Virus record (IMG/VR): IMGVR_UViG_3300025617_000106
Span: 1 to 25,311 of that record
Strand: one strand, 5' to 3'
DNA: 25,311 bases
Source: a virus
Positions 5,344 to 14,030 of this stretch are shown here, one piece after another (within the stretch, counting starts at the first letter, position 1; each line of letters begins with the position of its first letter). The notes below the pieces were generated by a model that had not been told where the DNA came from, made no database searches, and worked only from the letters and a program-made list of their open reading frames with translations. The position numbers and the translations under genes were made by a program.

Positions 5344-8300
5344 ATGGCAGTCCAAATTGAGGTACGCAGCGATTCTAAACAGGCGCGCCAAGACCTTAAT
5401 AAACTAGAGCAATCAGTAGGTAATATTGAAAGCTCAGCAAATGACGTATCTGGTGCCATACGCAATATAGGCACAACCGTACAAATAGTAGGCGGATTAA
5501 TTACCGCAGCTTTTGCAAGTAATGCTATAACACGTGCAGGCGACTTATACAAAACAATTAATGGCCAGCTTAAGCTAGCAACAAAATCTACCCAAGCATT
5601 TGCCAAAGCGCAAGCAGATGTTAACAGAATTGCTATTCAAACAAGAGGCAACATTAGCTCTATTGCTGGCTTATATGCTAGATTTAGTAGATCGGCTACA
5701 GAATTAGGAAAAGCGCAATCAGATGTAGCTACCGCAGTACAAGCTGTTAGCGAATCTTTTGCCGTATCAGGATCAAGCGCAGCTTCTGCAGATGCGGCTA
5801 TTACTCAGCTTTTGCAAGGTTTAGCGTCTGGTCAATTGCGTGGTGAAGAACTTAACTCAGTTTTGGAGCAATCACCGCGATTAGCCAGCGCTATTGCTGA
5901 TGAACTGCAAGTTAGCGTTGGTGCTTTACGCGGATTAGCAAAAGATGGTAAAATTACTTCTGAAGTAGTTTTCTCTGCGCTAGTTAATCAAGCAGAAGCT
6001 ATTAATCAAGAATTTTCACAATTACCGGATACAGTATCACAAGCTTTTAATGTGCTTGCTACTGGTTCTAATAATTTCTTAGCCGCTATTGATAGATCAC
6101 TTGGTTTATCTGACGCTGTAGCATCTAGAATATTAGCTATAGGTTCTGCGCTTAATACTGCAGCTCAAGATTTTGATATTATAGTTGGTATAGCTCGCGT
6201 AAAATTTACAGAGTTTATTTACGATGTAAAAGCTGCATTTAGGGCAATAACTGATGGTGCAGGCAGTATACTTGACTTTATTATTCCAGATAGCGGTTTT
6301 GGACCTGAGCTAGAGCGAACATTATCTAGCATATCTGACTTTAAAATAGAAATTGATTTTACGCTATTATCCGAATCAATCGATAAAGTAGCTAGCTTTT
6401 CTCAAAGAGTAAAAGATATATTCTACGATCTTTATATTTATCTTGTTGGTAATTCAGTAGTACCTGATACTGTAGATGAAATTGTTGCGCAGTTTGAAAA
6501 CTTAGGTCTTCGCGCAATGGCCGCGATTAATGGCTTTACTGAAGACGCAAAAGGAGGCTTTAGCTCTTTACAATCATCTGTTACTGATATTACAGCAGAA
6601 ATAGCCGATGGCATTATTAATTCTTTTGAAGGAATTGATGCCGCAGAAATGGCTAGAAAGATTAAAGAATCTACACAAGAAGCTGTTAGATCACTTAGCC
6701 CGTTTAGTCTTAGCGTTACTGAAGACGTAGCTTTAGTAACTGAAATCGCTAGAGCTACAGCTGAAGGTGTACAGCAAGGTCTTGAGCAAGTTTCTTTTGG
6801 TTCTTTTGTTGATGAGCTGAAAGCATCTGCGTCTTCGGTTTTGGATAACGAAGCGCCTGCTGCTCAGCCAATTCAAATGGAAACACCACTTATTCTTGAG
6901 ATTGACGCAGCTTTAAAAACTACAGGTAATATAATAAGTAACTTAGCCGAAATCGTTAATGTTCTAGTAGACACTATTTCTTTCTTTACTGAAGAACTGT
7001 CTACGCTCGAGATTGGCGGTCTTATTATCGCTTTAAGAACGCTTAGCGGAGGCTTTAATAACTTTGCTGCTGCCGTTGGCGCACCAGGTAGAGGTATAGC
7101 TACCGCTATCACTGATCGCTTACAGACTCCTAAAGTTCAATCACAAGTTACTGGCTTAACCGCTCAAGGTACTGCTGCAGACTTGCTAGCAGGTTTTGAT
7201 ACTGGCCGAGTTCGTGAATATAACGCAGCTCTTGCTTCTCAGGCTGAAATTTTTGGCCGCGCACAGAAAGAAGGTAAAAAGTTTACTGCTAGTCTTAACG
7301 CAGCTGATGCCGCAGTTTCTAGACAAATAGAATCTTTAAGAAAGCAAGCTAACGTTAGCCAAAGTGCAGTTGATGAGCTTGTTGCATGGAACCAAGGTTC
7401 ACAGGAATATAGAAGCCAGACTAAGCTTAGTACTGAAGCTAGAGCGCTGCAAGCAGTTGCCGCCGATCGTGCTAGAACTTCGACCGCTAGATTAGGCGAA
7501 GCACAGCAGCGATTAGCTGATATTCAAGAGCGTGCTCAGGCACGTGCTGCTAGCATTATTAACTTTTCAAAGCAAGCCGGCGCTACCGTTGGTAGTGGCG
7601 TTGGTGCAGCGGTAGGCTTTGATATTGGTCGTGACTTTATCACTGCCATCGAACGAGATATTGGCGATCTTCCAGGTTGGGCTGAAGCAGGTATTACTAT
7701 TGCAACATCTTTTGCAGGTCAAATTGGTGGTCAAGCAATAGGTACCGCTCTTGGTACTGTAATTGGTACTGGCATAATAGCCGCGATTTCTGCAGCTTCT
7801 GCCGTAGCTAGTATCGGTGCAGGTATCTTAAGTGCTATTCTCCTTGCAACTGCCGGTATAACTTCATTGTTAGTATTTCCTGATGTAACACTTGCAGCTA
7901 TCGAAGCTGTATTTGGTAAAGGCGCAAGAGACTTTGTAGAAGGTGTTCGTGAAGCCTTTTTAGACGGCGTAACAATAGTTGCTAATTCAATTGCTGAAGC
8001 ATTTAGCCCTATTATTAGCTTCTTTGATAACATATTTGGTGGTGGCGGAAATAATGTTATAGGCGCACAAAGTCAACAAACAAGAGATAGTCTTGTAAAA
8101 GCTTTAGAAAATCTTCGAGGGCAAGATCGTCAAAGCGATCCTGTTATTTCAAAAGCTCTTACTGCGGTTACTAACAGTAGTTTAACTAATAAAGAAGTTG
8201 CAGGAGAATTAAATAGACTTAATACTAATAATGAAGGTTTAAGACAAACTTTAAATGCTTTAGCCGCAGTTCTTAATAAAACTCCAACAGGCTTTGCCAC

Positions 8301-9675
8301 AGGCGGTAGAGTAAGAGGAGCTGGCAGCGGTACATCAGATGATATTATTGCTAAGCTATCAAATGGCGAATTTGTTGTTAACGCAGAAGCAACACGTAAA
8401 TATTTACCTTTGCTTGAAGCGCTTAATAACGGTCAACTACCTGCATTTAGAAATGGCGGCTTGGCTGGTGAAATTAAACAAGTAACCGGCTTGAGTGTTG
8501 ATCCTGCTAACTTACAAAATTTAAGCTCTCAAACTGAGTCTGCTGTTAAAGTAGCTTTATCTTCTATTAAAAGTCTTGCTGATAAAATTAAAGGCTTACC
8601 TGAACAGGATAGAGCAAGCGGTGAAGAAGCTATCGCAAGCTTGGTTGATGCATTTAAAACAAGATTTCCTGACATTGTTACTACTACTGAAACAGGAACT
8701 TCTAAAAAGTATGACGGTGGTGAACCACTTGACTTAAAAGAGGTTACTAGGCTGGTTGATAGCCTATTACCAATTAGTAACGCAGCTGAAGATTTTAATG
8801 ATGAATTCTTTATGCTACAGCAGGCATTCCAAGAAGGAGCTATTGATCTTGAAACGTTGACAGCGGCAACAAAAGTTCTTGAAGATAATGCTTTAGAAGC
8901 TGCTCGAGCGGCAGATGGTCTTGCTGCATCAGATATCGCTGGCGCTGTAGCTAACGCATTTCCTGATATAGCTATGCAGCAGCAGTTTGCAGAACAAAAG
9001 CGTTTATTAACTGAAGCAGAGCGGCAAGGAATAATTAGCACAGATCAATTAATTGAGGCTATTGAAGAACTTGGTTTAGCGGCTAAGAAAGCGTCTAACG
9101 ATGGCGCTGCTTTTGGTCAGCAGCTAGCACAAAATATTCAAAACGACCTATCATCAGGACTTTCCTCTGTACTTAAAGGTGAAAGTAGCGTTAAGGATGT
9201 TCTAGGCGGTTTGCTTGACAATATTACAGGAAGTATTGTAGATCAATTTGCTTCTAGTATGACTAGCAAACTTACAGATGGCTTAGATGGCGTACTTTCA
9301 GAAGTTTTCTCTGGCAATTTATTCGGTGGTGCTTCCGCAGGTGGTGGTGTCGATTGGGGTGGTATGCTTTCTAGCGTTAGCAGCTTCTTTGGTGGCTTTG
9401 GCGGTTTCTTTAGTGAAGGCGGTGTAGTTCCAGGAGCAGGTCCTGTTCCTATTGTTGCTCACGGCGGTGAGGTTATACTAAATAAAGAACAACAAAATGA
9501 AGTATTCGGAAATGGTGCCGGCGTGGATAGTAGCATGTCTGGTGGTGTATCCGTAAACTTGCAAGTAGTTGGTGATGTTTCTGTAGAAACGCGCAAACAA
9601 ATTGTATCAATGATGCCTGAGATAGCTGATGCTACTCAACGTACATTTACTGAAAGAAGAATAATCGGAGGATAA
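5344..9675 (+). CDS. Tape measure protein
   Basis: A 1443-residue protein, the longest gene of the tail-tube block, following the chaperones as always in siphoviruses. It sets tail length and is carried inside the tube. Residues about 1-100 are coiled-coil. Residues about 55-240 match the tape measure N-terminal domain (ARFSRSATELGKAQSDVATA, then GQLRGEELNSVLEQSPRLA). A long hydrophobic, glycine/alanine-rich stretch lies near residues 780-846 and could form membrane segments during DNA injection. Typical C-terminal motifs occur twice: GEFVVNAEATRKYLP near residue 1006 and AHGGEVILNKEQ near residue 1373. At about 0.15 nm per residue the tail would be near 210 nm; this is a rule-of-thumb estimate. 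ATG 5344 has a strong AAAGGAGG site. I noticed no cysteine. Confidence 0.93.
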   Translation: MAVQIEVRSDSKQARQDLNKLEQSVGNIESSANDVSGAIRNIGTTVQIVGGLITAAFASNAITRAGDLYKTINGQLKLATKSTQAFAKAQADVNRIAIQTRGNISSIAGLYARFSRSATELGKAQSDVATAVQAVSESFAVSGSSAASADAAITQLLQGLASGQLRGEELNSVLEQSPRLASAIADELQVSVGALRGLAKDGKITSEVVFSALVNQAEAINQEFSQLPDTVSQAFNVLATGSNNFLAAIDRSLGLSDAVASRILAIGSALNTAAQDFDIIVGIARVKFTEFIYDVKAAFRAITDGAGSILDFIIPDSGFGPELERTLSSISDFKIEIDFTLLSESIDKVASFSQRVKDIFYDLYIYLVGNSVVPDTVDEIVAQFENLGLRAMAAINGFTEDAKGGFSSLQSSVTDITAEIADGIINSFEGIDAAEMARKIKESTQEAVRSLSPFSLSVTEDVALVTEIARATAEGVQQGLEQVSFGSFVDELKASASSVLDNEAPAAQPIQMETPLILEIDAALKTTGNIISNLAEIVNVLVDTISFFTEELSTLEIGGLIIALRTLSGGFNNFAAAVGAPGRGIATAITDRLQTPKVQSQVTGLTAQGTAADLLAGFDTGRVREYNAALASQAEIFGRAQKEGKKFTASLNAADAAVSRQIESLRKQANVSQSAVDELVAWNQGSQEYRSQTKLSTEARALQAVAADRARTSTARLGEAQQRLADIQERAQARAASIINFSKQAGATVGSGVGAAVGFDIGRDFITAIERDIGDLPGWAEAGITIATSFAGQIGGQAIGTALGTVIGTGIIAAISAASAVASIGAGILSAILLATAGITSLLVFPDVTLAAIEAVFGKGARDFVEGVREAFLDGVTIVANSIAEAFSPIISFFDNIFGGGGNNVIGAQSQQTRDSLVKALENLRGQDRQSDPVISKALTAVTNSSLTNKEVAGELNRLNTNNEGLRQTLNALAAVLNKTPTGFATGGRVRGAGSGTSDDIIAKLSNGEFVVNAEATRKYLPLLEALNNGQLPAFRNGGLAGEIKQVTGLSVDPANLQNLSSQTESAVKVALSSIKSLADKIKGLPEQDRASGEEAIASLVDAFKTRFPDIVTTTETGTSKKYDGGEPLDLKEVTRLVDSLLPISNAAEDFNDEFFMLQQAFQEGAIDLETLTAATKVLEDNALEAARAADGLAASDIAGAVANAFPDIAMQQQFAEQKRLLTEAERQGIISTDQLIEAIEELGLAAKKASNDGAAFGQQLAQNIQNDLSSGLSSVLKGESSVKDVLGGLLDNITGSIVDQFASSMTSKLTDGLDGVLSEVFSGNLFGGASAGGGVDWGGMLSSVSSFFGGFGGFFSEGGVVPGAGPVPIVAHGGEVILNKEQQNEVFGNGAGVDSSMSGGVSVNLQVVGDVSVETRKQIVSMMPEIADATQRTFTERRIIGG

Positions 9676-9677
9676 AA

Positions 9678-10325
9678 ATGGCTTCTCTCTTTAATTTTGA
9701 TTATGTAACTCCTGTTACTATAAAGAATAACGAGCCACGCTTTATTACCGATACTCAATCTCTCCGTCGTCAGAGCGTTCGCACGGGCGCTCAACGATGG
9801 GAGCTTGATATATCTTTTAGAGGTGGTAAACATGATAATTTGTATGGTGTATTTCAAGCTCACTTTATGGAGTATGGCTTAGAAACACCTTTTTACATAC
9901 CAATGCCGCAAAACCAAGCTGCAAAAAGCAGATATAATCGTGAAGGTACTATTGAATTAAGCGCAAATACTGTAGGAGCTAATTCTGCAGGAGATAATAG
10001 CGTAAATTTAACAAGTGATTTTGATTTCACAATTCCTGCTGGTTGGTTTATTAAGTTTGAATCACACGATAAAGTTTACATGACTACAAAAGAAGTAAGC
10101 TTTACTGCAGGTGGTTCTCCTGTTAATTTAACTATTGCACCTGCTTTACAAGCCTCTGCTCGTCCTAACGGCGATACCACTGGAGTCACATCAGATGAAG
10201 CGTTAGCGGAAAGCGATGACGGTGTTTTAATTAAAGTAAAACATGAAGTAACCAATTCAACAGTTTCTTATACAGAAGGCTACATGCAAAGTGTATCTTG
10301 GTCGTTTGTGGAAAGTTTATCATGA
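9678..10325 (+). CDS. Distal tail / minor tail protein (gpM- or Dit-like)
   Basis: A 215-residue protein two bases after the tape measure, where the first tail-tip protein is found (lambda gpM or the distal tail ring of other siphoviruses). It is beta-rich: a start MASLFNFDYVTPVTI, an RRQSVRTGAQRWELDISF strand pair, a helix GVFQAHFMEYG, and a final strand QSVSWSFVES of the type that closes Dit-like N-terminal domains. The middle (NLTSDFDFTIPAGWFIKF) looks like an inserted beta domain. A GGAGG site spans the junction with the tape measure. The name depends on position and fold guess; there is no catalytic motif. Confidence 0.65.
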   Translation: MASLFNFDYVTPVTIKNNEPRFITDTQSLRRQSVRTGAQRWELDISFRGGKHDNLYGVFQAHFMEYGLETPFYIPMPQNQAAKSRYNREGTIELSANTVGANSAGDNSVNLTSDFDFTIPAGWFIKFESHDKVYMTTKEVSFTAGGSPVNLTIAPALQASARPNGDTTGVTSDEALAESDDGVLIKVKHEVTNSTVSYTEGYMQSVSWSFVESLS

Positions 10326-10594
10326 TAAAATATTATATTAAAGATGGATCAGCGATTGCTCATTTAAATATTAATAAGTGGAGCCCTGATACTCGCAGGG
10401 CTTTTTTAAAAGAAGCAGCTGAAAAAGCAAAAGAAAATAATTATCCATATGTATGGGCTCAAGTGCCTGAAGAAAAAGCACGCTTTATGGAGCATCTGGG
10501 TATGCGCTTTATTAGGAATGTTTGGACAGCAAAAGGCATTCGCAAGGTTTATTGTATAGATAGTGGAGTTTTTAAATATGTTAGAAATAGATAG
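10322..10594 (+). CDS. Orphan 90-residue protein, faintly GNAT-like
   Basis: The start is taken at ATG 10322, which overlaps the previous stop as ATGA; an upstream TTG start at 10298 is less likely. The protein has an alternating basic/hydrophobic pattern, a helix RRAFLKEAAEKAKENNYP, a strand YVWAQVP, and EEKARFMEHLGMRFIRNVW. The 'F-x-x-x-LGMRF' piece recalls the end of GNAT acetyltransferase domains, but the protein is about half the usual length and has no visible acetyl-CoA loop. It sits between two tail-tip genes, where a lambda-like map has no such gene. I do not know its function. Confidence 0.6.
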   Translation: MIKYYIKDGSAIAHLNINKWSPDTRRAFLKEAAEKAKENNYPYVWAQVPEEKARFMEHLGMRFIRNVWTAKGIRKVYCIDSGVFKYVRNR

Positions 10595-11168
10595 CCGTAT
10601 TAGCGATTTAATTCAGTATTCAAGAAATGGAAATTCAAATATTGTAACGTTTACGTTAGTTAAAATAAACTTTAGCGATGTTGCGCTTCTTACAGATGCT
10701 CCAAGAGACATAACTATTACAATAAATGGTGAAAATAGAACATACTCAGCAGATTCTACGTTAAAAGCGGTATCGCCTCCAAAGGCTCAGATTGAAGTAA
10801 ACCGTGATCTTTTTGATATAACAATAACTGATCCTTACTTTAGCTATGCAGCAACTTTAGCAAGTGCTTCCACTGGAATTAGAACAGAAATACATGTTGG
10901 TTTTTTAGATAGCGATGGATCTTTAATAGAAGCAGCATTGCCTATTTATACTGGACAAATTTCATCATGGAGCAGCAGTGTTTCTAAAGATAATAACGAA
11001 CCAATCGTTATTATTACAAGTAGCGGACCTTTAACAAAATTAAGGCAAATAACTGATAGGCTAACAACAGCAGACAGTCAAAAAGCAATTTATTTGAATG
11101 ATACTTGCTTTGATTATTCATTTGATACAGATAACGAAGCAACAATACGCTGGGGACCAGGGGAGTAA
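10578..11168 (+). CDS. Tail hub-like minor tail protein
   Basis: A 196-residue protein with ATG 10578 and GGAG nine bases upstream; a GTG at 10563 would place the ribosome site inside the gene. Its start overlaps the end of the orphan gene. The layout is beta-rich, with PKAQIEVNRDLFDITITDPYF, GIRTEIHVGFLDSDG, LPIYTGQISSWSSSV and then LTKLRQITDRLTTADSQKAI and NDTCFDYSF. The last part, a strand followed by 'R-TTADSQ-x-x-Y-x-ND-x-x-F', resembles the tail proteins grouped as DUF2163/BR0599-like that sit next to the tip protein. It may play the part of lambda gpL. It has only one cysteine, so it lacks gpL-like iron-sulphur ligands. Confidence in the exact family is moderate. Confidence 0.55.
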   Translation: MLEIDSRISDLIQYSRNGNSNIVTFTLVKINFSDVALLTDAPRDITITINGENRTYSADSTLKAVSPPKAQIEVNRDLFDITITDPYFSYAATLASASTGIRTEIHVGFLDSDGSLIEAALPIYTGQISSWSSSVSKDNNEPIVIITSSGPLTKLRQITDRLTTADSQKAIYLNDTCFDYSFDTDNEATIRWGPGE

Positions 11169-11171
11169 ATA

Positions 11172-13742
11172 ATGGGTGATCCGCTTAGTACATGGCAAAT
11201 TGTGCAGATAGTTCTTACTGTGGCAGCTACTGTTTATCAGCAAAAGCAGCAGAAAAAGCTTAAAGATGCACAAAAAAGACAAGCTGAATTAGCAAAAGAT
11301 AACGCAGCTACACGTAATGTAAGGCCATCTGGCTCTTCTAGAGCAATAGATTTTATTTATGGCTATTCCGCAGCAGATGGAATTACAGTAAACGTAAATA
11401 CTTCTGCCACTTTAAATACTAATAACATAACACAGCCAAATTTTGGAACCATGGCGTCACAAAGCGGTAAGGCTAATGAATTTTTGGTTATGCAAAAAGT
11501 AATTGGCTTTGGACCTTTAGATGACATAGTTGATGTAACAATAGATGGCCAAAGTGTAACAGACGAAACATATAATAGCTATTCGCGAATTGAAACTAAA
11601 TTAACAGGTGGCGAACAAAGTTTTTTTGGCGCAGATAGTAGCTCAAGTATTGATTATACTAACCTATTTAACGATATAGCGTATTCAACAGAAGCTTATA
11701 AAATTAATCGTGATGAACCGCAATTTGGTGGACCTCCAGATACATTTTTCTATATACGTGGTAGAAAAATAAGATATCTTGTTGAATTTGGGGGTAATGC
11801 GATATTTGGCGTAAGTAAAAATTTTAGTAATAACGCAGTAAGAGTATTACTCGATTATTTACTAGACTCTGATGTAGGTTTAGGATTATCAGAAGATGAC
11901 CTTGATTTAAACTCTTTTTATCGTGCCCAAGAAGTTGCAAATACTATAGTAGTGCCTAATGCTTCTGTTAACGGAAAAGTTTTTGGCTCCGCTACGTCTA
12001 GAAATATTTTAAAGTACGAGTTTAATGGCATTATATCGTCTAGTAATGACCATATGGATAATATTGCAACTATACTAGATGTTATGCCTGGGGCAATATT
12101 TTTAAGAGACGCTACAGGAAAAATAAAACTTAATCTTCCTGACGTAGAAAACGATTCTGATAACGAGCAATTAGCTGTAGGAACAATTGATGATGATGTA
12201 CTTGTTGGATATGTTGATATTTCTTATCCTGATAGTTCTGAAAAGCTTAATGCTGTAACAATTAAATTTCCAAATGCAAGTAAAGATTTTGCTCAGGATA
12301 CGTACACGTATAATAATGACACATTTAAGCAGCAAGATTCACAGGTTAAGCTAGAAACATCTGTTTCATTAAGTGGAATTTCAAATTTATATCACGCTAG
12401 GTATTTTGCAGAAAATACAGTAAGCGTATCTAGAAGAGCAACTTTTACTTTTAAAATGACATCAGAAGGCTTTTTATACGAGCCAGGTGATATTGTTACG
12501 CTAGTATCTCCTTCGCAAAATATAAATACTCAAATAAGAATTGGTGATATTACTGTAAAACAAGATATGACAGTAGACATTGTAGGCACTGAGTTTGAAA
12601 AAGCGGATTATACATGGACTAATACAGATAACGAATTTGTAACTCCTGCGTTAAACTTTAACTTTGTAATAGGTATTCCAAGCATAACTGATGCTTTCTT
12701 TGATAACGATATTTATGCAGCAACTGTTAGCTGGCAGCCTGCGGCAAATGAAAGTAACCTAGTAAATCAGTATACAATATATAGAAAAAATGTATTTACA
12801 AACGAAGAATACAAAGCAATCGCTACGGTATCCGCTACTACATACCAGTTTATAGATGATTCTATAGTAAACGCAGGTCAGTATAGATACCATGTTGAGG
12901 CTGTTACTAGCAATGGTCGCAGAAGCGGTTTTGAAGGTCAAAATTATGGTCAAATAGACGCTGGTGGAATAGTTGCAAATCAAATTGTAACAATTACGAT
13001 TTATGCTGCGTCTAGAACAACAGCGGTAATTCCTGCTGGAACTTATAACTACAACTTTGAAACTTTAGAGTTAAGTCCTGTTCCAAGTGGCTGGAGTACT
13101 ATTCCGCCAGTCGTTGGTGAAGGATACTCTTTGTGGCAATCTACCGCAACTATTTCAGGGCAAGCTAACTCAATCTATGAAAATGTTGAGTTTTCTACTC
13201 CTGCTATAATATCTGTGCCTGGCTCTGATGGCGAAGATGGTGAACCAGGTGAACCAGGTGAAGATGGCATATCTGGCGGAATGACACTTTATTATAGGAT
13301 AGGACCGCCTCTTGATCCTGGAGCAGCTGATAATTGGACTCAAGCGCAAGTAGCACAATGGTGGGAAAACGCCATACTACAAAACGGCTATCCTACTGAA
13401 AGAGCTGCTCCGATAAAAGGTGATATACTTTGGTTATTTACTTCTGAAGAAACTTCTCAAGGCCTTCCAACTGCTCAATGGGTTTATAGATGGAGTCATC
13501 TTGCTGTTTGGGAAAGTCAAACACAAGTAATTGATGGTAATTTACTAGTTACAAATACAATTACTGCTGATAAGCTTAACGTAAACTCTATCGATAGTAT
13601 AAGTGCAGATATTGGAACAATTACTGCAGGTTTACTTGAAGGACCAAATCAACGCTTTGTATTAGATTTATCAAATAACGTACTTAAAATTTTTGATGAA
13701 AATGGTACACTAAGAGTTAAACTAGGAGATCTTAGCCAATGA
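11172..13742 (+). CDS. Tail tip / central fibre protein (gpJ-like)
   Basis: An 856-residue protein, three bases after the hub gene with a GGGGAG site. An N-terminal hydrophobic then basic coiled-coil segment (residues about 5-45) leads to a hub body with conserved-looking pieces such as GFGPLDDIVDVTIDGQSV and DNIATILDVMPGAIFLRDA near residue 295, and EPGDIVTLVSPS. A fibronectin type III domain is seen at about 501-595 (YAATVSWQPAANESNLVNQY). A short collagen-like run of G-x-y triplets lies at 684-703. The C-terminus (about 790-856: GNLLVTNTITADKLNV to the end) is the DUF1983-like part common to gpJ tips. It should form the trimeric tip that carries receptor-binding parts. It overlaps the next gene by ATGA. 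No cysteine was noticed. Confidence 0.85.
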   Translation: MGDPLSTWQIVQIVLTVAATVYQQKQQKKLKDAQKRQAELAKDNAATRNVRPSGSSRAIDFIYGYSAADGITVNVNTSATLNTNNITQPNFGTMASQSGKANEFLVMQKVIGFGPLDDIVDVTIDGQSVTDETYNSYSRIETKLTGGEQSFFGADSSSSIDYTNLFNDIAYSTEAYKINRDEPQFGGPPDTFFYIRGRKIRYLVEFGGNAIFGVSKNFSNNAVRVLLDYLLDSDVGLGLSEDDLDLNSFYRAQEVANTIVVPNASVNGKVFGSATSRNILKYEFNGIISSSNDHMDNIATILDVMPGAIFLRDATGKIKLNLPDVENDSDNEQLAVGTIDDDVLVGYVDISYPDSSEKLNAVTIKFPNASKDFAQDTYTYNNDTFKQQDSQVKLETSVSLSGISNLYHARYFAENTVSVSRRATFTFKMTSEGFLYEPGDIVTLVSPSQNINTQIRIGDITVKQDMTVDIVGTEFEKADYTWTNTDNEFVTPALNFNFVIGIPSITDAFFDNDIYAATVSWQPAANESNLVNQYTIYRKNVFTNEEYKAIATVSATTYQFIDDSIVNAGQYRYHVEAVTSNGRRSGFEGQNYGQIDAGGIVANQIVTITIYAASRTTAVIPAGTYNYNFETLELSPVPSGWSTIPPVVGEGYSLWQSTATISGQANSIYENVEFSTPAIISVPGSDGEDGEPGEPGEDGISGGMTLYYRIGPPLDPGAADNWTQAQVAQWWENAILQNGYPTERAAPIKGDILWLFTSEETSQGLPTAQWVYRWSHLAVWESQTQVIDGNLLVTNTITADKLNVNSIDSISADIGTITAGLLEGPNQRFVLDLSNNVLKIFDENGTLRVKLGDLSQ

Positions 13743-14026
13743 GTTTTGGATTTCAAATATTTGACCAAACAGGTACTTTGCGATTTGATTCTACGGATAC
13801 AACGTGGAATCAAATAGCATTTTATTATGTTGAAAGGCAAGCAACCGACGTTAGAAATTTTCCTGAAGCAATAGGTAAAACTCTTGCGGTTGGACAAATA
13901 ATGGTTGATCCGCCTATTTATGACAGAGAATGTTATGCGCATGCCGTAAATGTTGATACTTACGGAAATGTTGCTGTTTTTAATGGTTCAGAAAATGTAT
14001 ATATAATAGTATTAGCAAAAGGATAA
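13739..14026 (+). CDS. Small tail-tip accessory protein A
   Basis: A 95-residue protein coupled to the tip gene by ATGA overlap. It starts MSFGFQIFDQTGTLRFDSTD, the pattern of small beta-sandwich proteins encoded right after gpJ-like genes (DUF6453-like, an impression only). The rest is beta-rich with one cysteine and ends ENVYIIVLAKG. The next gene has a related N-terminus, so the pair may be an old duplication. A role capping or decorating the tip fibre is inferred from position. Confidence 0.65.
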   Translation: MSFGFQIFDQTGTLRFDSTDTTWNQIAFYYVERQATDVRNFPEAIGKTLAVGQIMVDPPIYDRECYAHAVNVDTYGNVAVFNGSENVYIIVLAKG

Positions 14027-14030
14027 TTAA

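Noticed and set aside
8529-9041. Minus-strand open frames over the tape measure and fibre (for example 8529-9041, 7731-8033, 18759-19043)
   Set aside because: They mirror serine- and alanine-rich coding sequence on the plus strand, lack ribosome sites and have low-complexity translations.
10298-10321. TTG start at 10298 for the orphan gene and GTG start at 10563 for the hub-like gene
   Set aside because: ATG 10322 makes an ATGA overlap with the previous stop. ATG 10578 has GGAG nine bases upstream, whereas the GTG would place that site inside the coding region.
11172-11290. Membrane protein at the start of the tip gene because of a hydrophobic N-terminus
   Set aside because: The segment is short and followed by a coiled coil, and the rest is a gpJ-like hub. 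It more likely packs inside the tail tip.
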